Source: Rhynchonema sp. JSB1_4
Lineage: Eukaryota > Nematoda > Chromadorea > Monhysterida > Xyalidae
Direction: 5' to 3'
Assembly: GCA_030248065.1 (NCBI GenBank)
Contig: JASAMV010006624.1
Span: 62,001-126,000 of the forward strand
Length of the DNA: 64,000 nt
Part shown: positions 33,364 to 43,811 of the stretch, in pieces
Layout: each line of letters begins with the position of its first letter
How positions within the stretch are numbered: the stretch's first letter is position 1
Program-made: the position numbers and the translations under genes
Notes under the pieces: model-generated
Databases searched by the model: none
Told to the model about the DNA's origin: nothing
What the model saw: only the letters and a program-made list of their open reading frames with translations

Positions 33364-33749
33364 AAGTGTAGTTCCTGGTCCGGATGGGGAGATAACGGAC
33401 CCGTGGTTTTTTCGGAGGGGGAGATAGTGTACCCCTGAGGGGGAAGCCCCAAATTCAGGAAAAAATCACTTTTTGAGTGAGAATCTTGACCTTTTTTGTT
33501 TTGCCCCCTAAAAAGGATATTTTGGCGACTTTTGACAACATTGACCTAACAATCACCAGTTGTAGGCAACTGTTAATGTTACTGTTTTGTTAACAAATGC
33601 CTATTTTAGGCCTAAATCTGCCTGTTTTAGGCAAAATTGGGGGATAGTACACTCGGCCGGAATGGCAGATTGGGGGATAGTGTACCGTCTGAGGAGGGGT
33701 AGATAGCGTACCCGAGGGGGGACTACCCCTCCCCCCAGGAACTGCACTG
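33364..33749. mobile_element. hAT-like MITE, CAGTGTAGTTCCTGG family, copy A (inverted)
   Basis: The left end reads AGTGTAGTTCCTGGTCCGG, with an irregular first base (CAAGTG instead of CAGTG); the right end reads CCAGGAACTGCACTG. The interior carries the family core in the opposite orientation to the other copies (TTTTGGCGACTTTTGACAAC). Flanks CAGACAGC and TAGACAAC are only a loose match. It looks like the most diverged and probably oldest copy here. Confidence 0.75.
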
Positions 33750-34080
33750 TAGACAACCAATGCAAACTCCCTGAACGCACACGCCCGAACCAAATTTAAA
33801 AAGTGAACGAAAATGAGGCGTCGCAGCGCGATGCACCACCGATCGATGACGAAAAACAACGGACACCGCTTTTAATTAGAAATGGCAAAGGAAATTGCTG
33901 CAAATAACTCTCAAGGTCAAACACAAAATAACGATTTTGAAATGATGACGACGCGATCAAAGTCATAGTCAGCGCAGCATGACAATGTGTTTTTGGTCTT
34001 CGTGCACTGACACTTTGATGCGCTTGTTGACTGGGTGGGGCTGGGCTGAGTGGCTCGACTGCACGCAAACGTTTTCTCAA

Positions 34081-34233
34081 CAGAGGTCAGAATCGGGCCG
34101 GGTTACCTGGAAAATTCATTGCTTTCATGTTGTCAGATAGACAGGTACTGATCACTTACTTGACGAATCCGTCAGAAGTTTTAGCATTTTTGACAAAATC
34201 GCTATTTTATTGTCGGCCCGATTGCGACCTCTG
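34081..34233. mobile_element. Short terminal-inverted-repeat element (153 bp)
   Basis: Starts CAGAGGTCAGAATCGGGCCG and ends CGGCCCGATTGCGACCTCTG, an inverted repeat with one mismatch. Flanks (GTTTTCTCAA and GTTTTTCAAA) suggest an imperfect target duplication. Part of a related end (CCGGATTGCGACCTCTG) occurs at about 44711-44728. Confidence 0.65.
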
Positions 34234-34273
34234 GTTTTTCAAATAAATTTTCAGTACTTAAGGAATTCCGAAG

Positions 34274-34546
34274 CAGTGGTGCAGCTACCCAGGCGGGGCG
34301 AAATTGTTTAGGTCTAAGCATTGATGAAAATGTATTCCAAAACGCTAATTTCGCGCGTAGCAAGCGATTTTTCGCCTATTTGGAGTGAAAAATACCGATT
34401 TTGTACCATTTTGAGCCACACATAGCAACTTACTGTGCCAGCCGCCAAGCGGCGACCTACCTACTGTACCAAGATGGAGCGCCAACCTACCTACGTACTG
34501 TACCTTGGGGGACCCCCACCACCCGCTGCTATTGAATACACCTTTG
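34274..34546. mobile_element. hAT-like non-autonomous element with 8-bp target duplication (273 bp)
   Basis: Flanked by perfect TTCCGAAG copies (34266-34273 and 34547-34554). Termini are short and imperfect (CAGTGGTGCA versus CAAAGGTGTA). The interior includes TAGCAAGCGATTTTT (from 34359). A related unoccupied site is visible at about 37524-37550, where the same flanking sequence (ACTTAAGAAATTCCGAAGGG) runs through without the insertion. Confidence 0.75.
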
Positions 34547-35301
34547 TTCCGAAGGCAACATACCAATAATTAGACCGTTTTTGGCTTTTCTTTATTTATT
34601 TCCGAATAAGGGTCGCACGTGTGTTTTGGGACAGAATGGTGCCTTTCAAAACTATTTTATGGCTGAACCCTCAAGAATTTTTTTCGCCGGAACCGAAAAA
34701 AATACATTTTGTTGAAAAAGTAAATTACCGGTAATTTTTCCGAAAATAAATTTTGGAAATTTATCCGGCTCAGAAAAAAACGGTTTCCGATTCTTACTCA
34801 CCAGTCACCAGGGTTTTTTTGTTCAAAATGAACCGCCATAAGCTCATTACTGGCTCATTTGGCAAACTCTACTGGCTCGTTTTGAAATCTTTTGGCTCAT
34901 TTTGAAATAAGATATGTTGTTTTAGCACCACTTTTGCCGTTTTGCGTGTTTTTGGTGCGTTTGATGCTAAACAGGGTATTATGGGCAAAAAATTGGCGGT
35001 GCTGGCGCGTTGCGCGTGGCGCAAAAATTTTGACATTTGACACCAACACCACGGATTGCTAATAAAAGGTCAATTTCGAAGTGTTTCATACGATCTTTGC
35101 GTGTGGTCTGCGCAGTACAGCTTCCAGTTTGCATCACACATCACTAACAGAGAACGCCTTCTACTCTATCCAACAAAGTTGATCAACAAAATAGGTATCC
35201 GCGGGTCATCTGTAGGACTTTTGTTCGTCGAATCCGCAAGCTACTGGAAGCCAAGCCAGCTACTGGCCAATTTTCGATAAACTAAAGTTGTGAGTGAATG
35301 A
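34547..35301. other. Degenerate repeat-derived DNA
   Basis: No gene is seen. The segment GGAAATTTATCCGGC at about 34757-34772 recurs at about 39763-39777, showing that the region is built of old dispersed repeats. Confidence 0.4.
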
Positions 35302-36018
35302 AGGGGGTCCCCCCTAAGGTACACTAACCGCCGCGACCAAGGTACACTGGTACACTAACCGCCTCAATTTTTGCCTAAAATCGTCATTTTTAGGCCTAAA
35401 ATGGGTGATTTCCAGGTCAATGATGTCAAAAATCGCCAAAATACCCTTTTTATGGAGAATTTTTTCCAAAAAGGGGCAAAAATCGGTCAAATTTTCGACC
35501 TCAAAAAGTGACTTTTTCCTGGATTTGGGTCTCCCCCACTTCCCCTTCCAGGGAGGTACACTAACCGCCGCACAGAAAAGGGGCAGGTACACTAACCGCC
35601 GCGCCGGACCAGGAACCAGTGTAGTTCCTGGGGGGGAGGGGGTCCCCCCCTCGGGTACGCTATCTCCCCCTCGGGTGGTACACTATCCCCCTATCTCCCC
35701 CTCCGGGTACACTATCTCCCCCAATTTTTACCTAAAATGGCCATTTTTAGGCCTAAAATGGGCATTTTTAGGCCTAAAATGTGTGATTTTCAGGTCAATG
35801 TTCTCAAAAGTCGCCAAAATACCCTTTTTATGAAGAATTTTTTTCAAAAAGGGGCAAAAATAGGTCAAATTTTCTACCTCAAAAAGTGACTTTTTCCCGA
35901 ATTTGGGTCTCCCCCCCCTTCCCCCCCTCGGGGGTACACTATCTCCCCCTCCGAAAAAAACGGAGGGTCCGCTATCTCCCCCTCCGGACCAGGAACTACA
36001 CTGCCAGGAACTACACTG
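35302..36018. mobile_element. CAGTGTAGTTCCTGG family copy B, left end lost, interrupted by copy C
   Basis: The family body (repeated GGTACACTAACCGCC blocks, then CCTAAAAT and TTTTTAGGCCTAAAATGGG core) is present, but the left terminus is missing and begins directly at GGGGGTCCCCCC. The right terminus is split: CCAGGAAC before copy C, then CCAGGAAC TACACTG after it. Removing copy C and one 8-bp duplicate restores a normal right end at 36018. Confidence 0.8.
35617..36003. mobile_element. CAGTGTAGTTCCTGG family copy C, inserted into copy B (387 bp)
   Basis: Starts CAGTGTAGTTCCTGGGGGG and ends CCAGGAACTACACTG. It is flanked by perfect 8-bp copies CCAGGAAC (35609-35616 and 36004-36011) that are themselves part of copy B's terminal repeat. 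Its internal tandem unit is TACACTATCTCCCCC rather than the TACACTAACCGCC of copies B, D and E, so it belongs to a distinct subfamily. Confidence 0.88.
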
Positions 36019-36093
36019 AATATCATAATAGGACATTTGGCTCATTGGCCAAAATTTACAATGGCAAAAATGCTGCTGGTCTGGTCACCACTA

Positions 36094-36521
36094 CAGTGGT
36101 GTCGTTGGGAAATCAAAAAGTCAGGATACCGGATACCCAAAATCCAAAATTTTCGGATACCGGATACCCAAAATGAAAAATCTCGGATACCAGGGGGGGG
36201 GTTGCTCCCTAAAATAAAAAATCTCGGATACCCAGGGGGGGGGGGGTTGTTCAAAAAAAGTCAATTTTTTAAGAGGAAAATTGAGCAAAATCGGTGTTGA
36301 AAGCGCAAAAAATGGTCATTTTTTGGGGTTATGCTTGCGCTAGCAAGCGATTTTGAGCATTTTGGAGGTAAAAATGGGCGATTTTTACCGTTTTCGGAAA
36401 ATTTTTAGGCTAGGATACCCTTGGACAAAAAGTCAGGATACCGGATACCCCTGGGTGAAAAAATCAAGATACCGGATACTAGGGGGGGGGTAACCCCCCC
36501 CCCCCCCCAACGACACCACTG
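36094..36521. mobile_element. hAT-like MITE, CAGTGGTGTCGTTGGG family (428 bp)
   Basis: Perfect terminal repeats CAGTGGTGTCGTTGGG at both ends with perfect 8-bp target copies CACCACTA (36086-36093 and 36522-36529). The interior holds GGATACCGGATACCC repeats and TAGCAAGCGATTTT (36341-36354). Same family as the cdc-48 intron insertion at 30963-31365. Confidence 0.9.
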
Positions 36522-36561
36522 CACCACTATATTTACCTTTAGCATTTTGGGAAAAGCTTAT

Positions 36562-37404
36562 CGTATTGTCGGAAATAGAACCCGGGGGGGTCTATTTTTC
36601 CACTGGGGTCATTTTGGTGGGGGTTCAATTTATGGGAGGTCATTTATTGGGGGGGGGGGTTACGTTATATTTTTCATTTGGCCCCCCGACGAAAAAAAAT
36701 CATTGTTAATAATGCTCCTAAAATGGTTTGTTTTTGGTATTTTCTGACTTTAACGACGGCAATTATGCTTAAAAAGCTGTATTCTGTTGTGTACGCAAGC
36801 TTAAACAACGTTTGACACAACAACACAACACAACACAACACAGCCCTATCACCACTAATCTGTGGTACGGTGAAGGTTGGGGGTGGGGTTCTGTTAATGG
36901 GGGGTCACTGAATGGGGGGTTCTATTTTTGATTTCGAGCCATTTGGGTAGGGTCAGTGTAGTTCCTGGGGGGGGGGGGAGGGGGGGGGTCCCCCCCCTAA
37001 GGTACACTAACCGCCGCGACCAAGGTACACTAGTACACTAACCGCCGCGCCAGGTACACTAACCGCCTCAATTTTTGCCTAAAATTGGCATTTTTAGGCC
37101 TAAAATGGGCATTTTTAGGCCTAAAATGAGTGATTTTTAGGTCAATGATGTCAAAAGTCGCCAAAATACCCTTTTTATGAAGAATTTTTTCCAAAAAGGG
37201 CCAAAAATCGGTCAAATTTTCTACCCCAAAAAGTGACTTTTTCCTGGATTTGGGTCTTCCCCCCCCCCAGGGAGGTACACTAACCGCCGCACGGAAAAAA
37301 GGGGTAGGTACACTAACCGCCGCGCCGGACCAGGAACTACACTGGGTAGGGTTCAATTAATGGGGGGCGTCAATTAATGGGGTGGTTCTATTTCCGACAA
37401 TACG
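36562..37404. mobile_element. Terminal-inverted-repeat element, interrupted by copy D
   Basis: Starts CGTATTGTCGGAAATAGAAC and ends with its exact complement at 37404. Inside are repeats of GGTTCTATTT, GGGGTCA and TCAATTAATGGGGG. Copy D (36954-37344) lies inside with its own target duplication. I cannot read a clear target duplication for the outer element, so its superfamily is open. Confidence 0.75.
36954..37344. mobile_element. CAGTGTAGTTCCTGG family copy D (391 bp), nested
   Basis: Full termini CAGTGTAGTTCCTGG and CCAGGAACTACACTG with perfect 8-bp target copies GGTAGGGT (36946-36953 and 37345-37352). It closely matches copy E at 45020-45415, so both probably inserted recently. It is inserted into the element at 36562-37404. 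Confidence 0.9.
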
Positions 37405-38043
37405 GCAGACAGTTTCAACAAACTTAACTTCCCTTTTCCTCAGGCTTCTTTTTTTAAAAAGTGCAGTGTTCTGTGGGTCAGTAATTTATATTTTTAGAAA
37501 AAAACGGCTCCCAATAAACTACCAGCACTTAAGAAATTCCGAAGGGCGAAATACCAACTTTTGGGAGGTTCTTGCTTGTTTATGGCTTAACAAGCGCCGT
37601 GTGTGTAGTAGTTCAGGCCTGAAAAAGTCTTGTTTTTATCATATTCCCTAAAATAGAGCCCCCCTAAAAGAGGTCAGTGAAAAAATAGAGCCCCCAAAAA
37701 TACAGCCCCCCCCAACTTGGAATTCCCTGCTTGGGGGTCGTAAAGTCAAGTTCTTGTGTAAGACTTAAGACACCTTGTGTACAACGTTTGTGGTTGAGTA
37801 TATGATGACGTAAAGCCTTTTATAGAAGATCTGCACCTAAAAACACTCAATAATGACCAGTAACACCCTGACAGAACTTCATTTTAGGGGTATTTTTTGG
37901 AACATTTTTTGAGATTTTGGGCAGCGAAAAAATACAGCCCCCCCCTAAAAGGGGTCAGTGAAAAAATACAGCCCCTTGTATTTTAGGTTTTGCGGTACCT
38001 GTTTTAGCCTCATGTTAAACGATTTTGAAACATAGCTTGGGTT
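37405..38043. repeat. Degenerate AATAGAGCCCCC / AATACAGCCCCC repeat DNA
   Basis: Blocks of AATAGAGCCCCC and AATACAGCCCCC with GGTCAGTGAAAAAATA occur at about 37650-37710 and 37928-37980, like those in the element at 44228-44668. No complete termini are found and no gene is seen. Confidence 0.5.
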
Positions 38044-38305
38044 GGGACCCTCAAATTCAAATTCAAATTTTATCTGCAAGCTTACGCGAAGACCTTCACA
38101 AGATCCGAAAAAAACCCTTAAAATAAAACAGTGTTAATAACAAAGAATGTGAACAAGAACAAGAATAATCATCAATATTCCGTCATCCGTTGCCGACTTT
38201 ACGTTTGTTCTCTTCATTAGTTTGGTTGGTTGAATCTCGCCGGTATGTTTTCTTTGTCGTTTGTTCGTTCTTGTTCACACTTTCGTTTATTTTATTAATA
38301 CTCAT

Positions 38306-39609
38306 CAGAGATCGGAAACGGGCCGGGTAAAGTCGGCCCGGCCCGGTCGGCGAAAAGTCCGGCCCGGCCCGGCCCGGTGGAGGGCTGCAGGTCGGCCCGG
38401 CCCGGCCCGTTTTGGCTTGAGGTCGGCCCGGCCCGGCCCGGCCCGGTCAGCCAATTTTCAAGGGCCGAAAACTAAAAAAGTCCAAAAAGCTGAAAAAAAT
38501 CGAAAATTTTCTGCAGAATACTTGTTTTCACTGGTTGGTTGGTACAGCTGGGGGAAGGATAGGTAGGTAGGTAGGTAGGTACATTGACGCGCCATCCTGA
38601 TGCAGTACGTAAGTCGCCGCCCCAGTTGGTATGGTACAGTAGTGTAGTACAGGGCTGTGGCTGGGGGGGGGGGGGGGGGGTCCCCCCCCCCAATGGTACC
38701 CCTACCCGCCCCGGCCTGGTACGCTACCCCCCTACCCGCCCCGCTCTGGTACCCTACCCCCCTACCCGTCCCGCCCTGGTACTCTACCCGCCCCGATTTT
38801 TACCCCCAAAATGCCCATTTTTCGGTCAAAAATGCCCAAATTTCGACCGAAAACCCTAAAAAGTGCAAAAAATTTCGCGCTGCGCGCGATATATGTACTT
38901 TTTAGTACATAAAAACAGGCACGCGAAAAAACTTGTGTTGTACCCTACCCGCCCCGAAAAATCTTCCCCCCCCCCTCCCCCCCACCCCGGATGTCCCCCC
39001 CCCCAAGATCCCAGGTACACTACCCCCCTACCCGCCCCGGATTTTTCCCCCTATGTACCCTACCCGCCCCGCCAAAGTAGCCCCAGCACTGGTGTAGTAG
39101 GTATGGTATAATTTTTGGCTCAAAATGGTTTAAAATCGGCATTTTTCACTCCATATAGGCGAAAAATCGCGCGTGACGCGCGAAATTAGCGCTTAAGAGT
39201 ACATTCTCATCAATATGTAGACATAAAATTTTGTTCCCGGACGACTCCCCCCCAGCTCGGCCGGTCGGTCTCGGTACTACAGTAGGTAGGTTGATTACAG
39301 GCAGGCTTTTTTGGAGTTGGTACAGTAGGTTGATTGCTGCAAAGCAAAAACCTGGGTATGGGTAGCTACTGCTTCTTTCTTCAAAACGATGACTGAAAAG
39401 ATCAAGAACTACGAAATTTTATTGCGCGAAGCGCAAAAATTTTGAAAATTTTGGTTCAAAAAATGGTAATTTCGTTCAAATTTAGGCATCCCGGGCCGGA
39501 CCGGGCCGGCCCGCCCGCCCCCCCCCCCCCCGGACCCCCCAACCCCCCGGCCCGGCCCGGCCCCGCCCGGTCGACCAACTCCAAAATCGCGGCCCGTTTC
39601 CGATCTCTG
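38306..39609. mobile_element. hAT-like element with GGCCC-rich arms (1304 bp)
   Basis: Termini CAGAGATCGGAAACGGGCC and exact complement, with perfect 8-bp target copies ATACTCAT (38298-38305 and 39610-39617). Subterminal regions are runs of GGCCCGGCCC on the left and the same on the right. No transposase frame is seen. Most of its centre is later repeat material including the nested element at 38650-39091. Confidence 0.9.
38650..39091. mobile_element. hAT-like MITE nested in the 38306-39609 element (442 bp)
   Basis: Left end CAGGGCTGTGGCTGGGG and right end CCCCAGCACTG form short imperfect inverted repeats. Perfect 8-bp target copies GTGTAGTA flank it (38642-38649 and 39092-39099). The interior is tandem CTACCCGCCCCG units. 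A tetranucleotide AGGT run (about 38562-38581) lies just outside. Confidence 0.85.
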
Positions 39610-39706
39610 ATACTCATGTTCATTTTTTTAGGGTTTCTCCGGATCTTGTGTAAAGGTCTTTGCGGAAGCGTGCAGATAAAATTTGAAATTTGAATTTGAA
39701 CCCTGG

Positions 39707-40419
39707 AGAAAATTTTTCGCCATTTGACCAAAAAACACATTTTTTCTGCGAAAAATAGTTTGGAAATTTATCCGGCGCGTTTTTTTTCGATTTTTACCAG
39801 AAAAAAAACGGTTTTTTTCACGGTGTGGGCACCATAAGACTTGATGGGCTGAGCTGAAGCCAACAAGCGAAACCCTGGCTGACTCCTTCAACCACAAAAC
39901 CTAAAATTAATTTGCGTTTTTGCTCTCTCTCACGGGGTCAAGCCAAAGACAACTCTCCTGTCCAAGCTTTTCCCAAACATGCAGGCATAAGAAAACAAAA
40001 GAAAGAGAATGGGTGGGCGGAGTCAATCTTGTCAGTGATTGGTCCAATTTAAATTAACGATCCAGTGACGCACAACCTGCACATGCGATTTCAGCTTGTT
40101 TCACATCTCAACGATGGGATATCCAATGGACACAAACTTTTTTATTTTAACATCGCGAAATCACGTGCTTCATTTTTTAGATGTGTGTTCATCATTCAGC
40201 CAACAGTAAGAAGCTTGAGCAAGATTTTGAAAACACAAAAACGCAACCCGTGAGGCAAGAAACAAGAAAGCTTGATGAATAATACCCAACCCATGTGGAC
40301 AACGATGGTTTCGAGCGCAAGATAACTGCTGATGCGTTAGTCGGTTGGATTAGACTGATAAAAACAGCCAGCCTCACTCAGCACTTCTTAGCAAAAGTAT
40401 GTGCGCGATCATTTTCACT
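39707..40419. other. Repeat-derived DNA downstream of the zinc-finger gene
   Basis: The first 120 bases are old dispersed repeat. The remainder looks unique but contains no convincing exon; it should include the 3' untranslated sequence of the zinc-finger gene. Confidence 0.4.
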
Positions 40420-42244
40420 TCAAAGTGTTTGATGTTTCTGTCGAACATGTCTAGTTAGTGCATCACGACTTCTATATTCAAGTCCGCAACGGCATTTCAG
40501 TATCAATTTGCTGTGAATCTTTAGATGCTTCGCACGCTCTCCGGAAGTGCAGAAAGATTTATCGCAGACGTTACATTTGTATGGACGGAGGCCTGTAAAA
40601 AGAACGTTTGCACATGGTGAACACCAAGGTTTACCAAAGATTATGATCACTTTTGTTGAGTGTTACAAAAATAACCTTCATGTGCACGTTTGTGCAAAGT
40701 CAGTCGTTCCTTAGTGGTGAAAGATTTCTGACAAGTATCGCACAGGTATGCACGATAATGCGTATGCCGGGATAGATGTCGCAGCAGTTGGTACCTGGAC
40801 GAAAGAGAGTGAAAGTTCTAAACCATTAAACTGAAACGCATAACCGATGAACGTCCCAATATATGATTACCTCTCTCCAAATGGCAATCGTTTTCGTTCA
40901 CAATCTTTCCAGCCACACGCCCATTTGTCACATCCCTTCATTCTCAGCACATGTGCGTCTTTCAAATGGTCGCTCAGTCTAGAGGGTGCTCGGAATGCGC
41001 ACGGGCAAGAAAGCCATTCACATTGGAAAGACGCTGATGTTTCCTAAAAATTGGTTTGAATCTTGCAAGCACTTTATATTAGTGCCTAAACGATAAACTC
41101 AAAGATAAAGGCGAAAATCATGCACCAACATCAATCAGTTTCAATCGTTTTCCAGGTAGTGCCGGTTCGTTATTGTTAATTTCCGATAGCCCGACCTTGG
41201 TCTTCTCCGTGTCCACTCGCGCCAGCTGTTTCACATAACGGCCGCAACCGTGCGAACTTGACATCTGCAATGAATATACGACCGATTAGTCAAATATTGC
41301 ACATTCAGATGTTTAGAAAAGTTGCCTTTTGTTTTTTCGAGTTGCTTCTCGTCACGTCCGTTACGCCGGATTCGTCAAGCAAAGTGAATTCGTCATCACT
41401 ACTGTGCATAAGATATGTGACCAGATTATTGAAGTCATCTTCGTCAACCTGAAATGATAGTGGTTGTGTTTTGGGCCAAGATTTGGCAGTAAAAGCGAGC
41501 AAAACCGGAACCTGATATGTGACTTGATCACTGTTCTCCACCACATTTTCCATCACGACATCGCTCAACAACTCATCGTCTTCGCCGGGGTCATCGCTCG
41601 AACTCAACACCACTTCCTCGAACACATCTTGGTCGATCGTTAGACCCGATCCGACATTCAGATACTGCTTGATTAAAGCCTCGGTCGACTAAAAACAGCA
41701 CCATATCGCGCGAGTTGAGCTCAAGGCAGCACAAAGTAAATTATTTTTCGATTTAATTGTACCTCGGATATCAAATCAGCGGAATCGAGCGCGTTCTCAG
41801 CCGACAAGTGAATGTCAGGCACACCAGGCACGGCATACGAATGTTCGATTGAATCGTTGTCACCGATCGGATCGAGTCGGCTATAATTTAATGTCATACC
41901 GTCTGTTTGGGATGCAGAATGTCAGCATCACACAGAAATTTACCTGTAGTAGCCGTGAATCGCGTTGACCAAAACATCACAATCGCTGTAACTGATGTAG
42001 TCGTGAGTGGATAGCGCTTGTGCATCTGCAAAGGATCGAATCCAGTTATCGCTGTGACGTGCAGCACAAGCCGAACGTTATCCGCACTCGTTGCTCCAAT
42101 CGTCTGGGTCTCTGACAAAGCTGCACAACCAAAGTGTCCATCAATCGAATTTGTAGAATGCCAAGTAGTCCCATCGTAACCGCCACCCTGCAGCGCTGCA
42201 TCGGCCAACAGCATCAAGTTGGAAATGCCACTCACGTTCGCCAT
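40420..42244 (-). CDS. Five-finger C2H2 transcription factor, GLI/GLIS/ZIC-like, 375 residues
   Basis: Nine exons in phase: 42187-42244, 41944-42025, 41763-41880, 41512-41688, 41356-41448, 41130-41264, 40871-41043, 40676-40794 and 40420-40592 (1128 nt). The N-terminal 220 residues are acidic and Ser-rich (LSSSDDPGEDDELLSDVV) and end in a basic patch (GKRLKLID). The fingers occupy about 227-375. Finger 1 is CEWLSC with a long H-x-H spacing; finger 2 reads CGWKDCERKRLPFGERYQLL, the tetra-Cys-spaced, PF-x-x-x-Y finger typical of GLI/GLIS/ZIC; fingers 3 and 4 are CDTC and CNVC types; finger 5 starts CRCG. The GLI-style order of a degenerate first and long second finger is what I see; the subfamily is inference. 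The first exon junction (GG|GTGGCG) is the weakest part. It is presumably a nuclear DNA-binding factor. Confidence 0.78.
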
Positions 42245-43152
42245 ATTTGTCAGATTTCGGCGATTTCAGATGAGACGTACACTTTCCCGATTACATCCAA
42301 ATACAGGACCAAATTATCTACTATTACATCTTGTGTGTTTTGTTCAGAAATTGCACCACATGCTGCCATTCCAAGCGCACACGCGTTCAAACAATGTGGG
42401 GCCGACATCAACCTAATGCTTCAGTCCAGCGGAATACTGTTCGCTGTTGTTGCAACTCCACTTCGGATCGCACTCCGCTTGCTTGTTATACCGCCGAAGC
42501 ACTGTGCTTGACACAAATAGATTTCGTGCTCTTCCACGCAGAGGCAGCAGGCGCTGCCTGTGTAATAGAAGAAAGGCACGACGATGGTATTCAATACTGA
42601 TTCCTAAATGCCTTCGCACATCGGAAGTTATGGTCGCGGTGTCCGTTGGTGAGCACATGGCTTTTAGTAACTGATCGTGTCCTGTGCATGACGTGTTTTG
42701 GATGCCCAGTTGCCCACTTTGAAGATGAGACCGACACGCTTTGACGAAAAGTCATATGGATGTGACCGTATTGATCTACCATTCATCCAGCTATCACGAC
42801 GCTGCTGTTTTCGTTGTCAAGTCTACAACCAATAAGTTGTTACGAGTGTGGCGGATTTCTGGATAACCCGCACTACGTCCAATGAATCCTTGCATTGAGC
42901 ACGGACGATCAGATAGAATGTCAGCGAGTTATTGGGTTATTGCGCTCCATAATGGTACTTTGGTTGTGCAACCGCTTCGGGTGTTTGTGCCACTGTTTGT
43001 CAGCCAAAACGATTACGTAGAACTGGTCTGTGTATATGCACGCAAAGGCAAAGCGGCAGTGCGTTGCTGTAGGTGCCAATTTATTTGAAATCCGCTTTGG
43101 GAGAAGATGGTCCATTCATTACAGACCTCGGTCAGCACGGACGCTATTCTGC
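42245..43152. other. Intergenic DNA upstream of the zinc-finger gene
   Basis: No gene is seen. Expected to hold the promoter of the zinc-finger gene; overlapping frames at 42331-42674 have no recognisable content. Confidence 0.35.
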
Positions 43153-43282
43153 GTATAGTCCAGCCACGAACTCATGAGACGACTTTTTTTTGAAATTGGC
43201 TTGTGTGGATCCAACAATGTTCCGGTTCCACGTATTTCGGAAATGAAAGAAAGAGAAACGCACGTATTTTTTAAAAACACGC

Positions 43283-43407
43283 TCTCCACTCGGTGCGTAA
43301 ATTCCCTTTTGACTCCCAAAACATTTGTGTGCTGAACAATGCTGCTGTTCGCGTAAGCACGCAACAAATTGAGGTCAGCCAGCTGGAACTTGTCATCATC
43401 TCCCCAG
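43283..43407. repeat. Dispersed repeat shared with 60274-60372
   Basis: CTCGGTGCGTAAATTCCCTT, then TAAGCACGCAACAAA and TGAGGTC, occur in the same order and orientation near 60274-60372 in the astacin gene. A weaker relative (GGGTCAGCACGCTGGAAGTT) lies at about 54850-54870. Confidence 0.7.
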
Positions 43408-43444
43408 CCAATCTCTTTCTTTTGTTTGCGAAAACACGTGTAAA

Positions 43445-43735
43445 GGCAGTCTACGGGAGGTTGTCACTCAGCCCCCGAATACCGTAACCCACCGCAACCG
43501 AGATCGTTGCGAGACCCATGTTGATCGCTGCTTATCGACACGTGTATTAGCGGCAGCAAGCTGGAAATTGTCATCGTGCGCGCCGATCACCAAAACTTGG
43601 AAATGTTGGTTGGTGTTGGCGCTCACACGCAAAACATAGATAAAAAACAAAATGGTCTCGACACGATCCTTGCAGATCAAAATTACGGTGGGTTACGGTA
43701 TTCGGGGGCTGAGTGACAACCTCCCGTAGACTGCC
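43445..43735. mobile_element. MITE with perfect 50-bp terminal repeats (291 bp)
   Basis: Starts GGCAGTCTACGGGAGGTTGT and continues through CACTCAGCCCCCGAATACCG to CCCACCG; the right arm (about 43686-43735) is an exact complement by eye. Perfect arms imply recent activity. No clear target duplication. Confidence 0.88.
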
Positions 43736-43811
43736 TATATCTGGAGCATTTTTGAATGCGGCCAAGCAAGCGTTAAAAAAGTCGTCTCATGAGCTGGTGG
43801 CTGGACTATAC

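Larger units (their letters stand above)
38044..39706. repeat. Large inverted repeat surrounding a hAT-like insertion
   Basis: The left arm (about 38044-38125) reads CAAATTCAAATTTTATCTGC, then GCGAAGACCTTCACAAGATC. The right arm (about 39633-39706) is its complement, with GATCTTGTGTAAAGGTCTTT and GCAGATAAAATTTG. This older foldback structure was split by the element at 38306-39609. Confidence 0.7.
43153..43811. mobile_element. Foldback element with a second foldback nested inside (659 bp)
   Basis: Outer ends are GTATAGTCCAGCCAC on the left and the exact complement on the right, continuing into CTCATGAGACGACTTTTTT and its complement (about 35 bp per arm). Internally it carries a dispersed repeat (43283-43407) and a separate inner inverted-repeat element (43445-43735). 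No transposase frame. Confidence 0.8.

Noticed and set aside
38250..39111. Proline/arginine-rich frames over the GC-rich repeats
   Set aside because: They are translations of tandem repeat units (GGCCC, CTACCCGCC) inside transposons, not genes.
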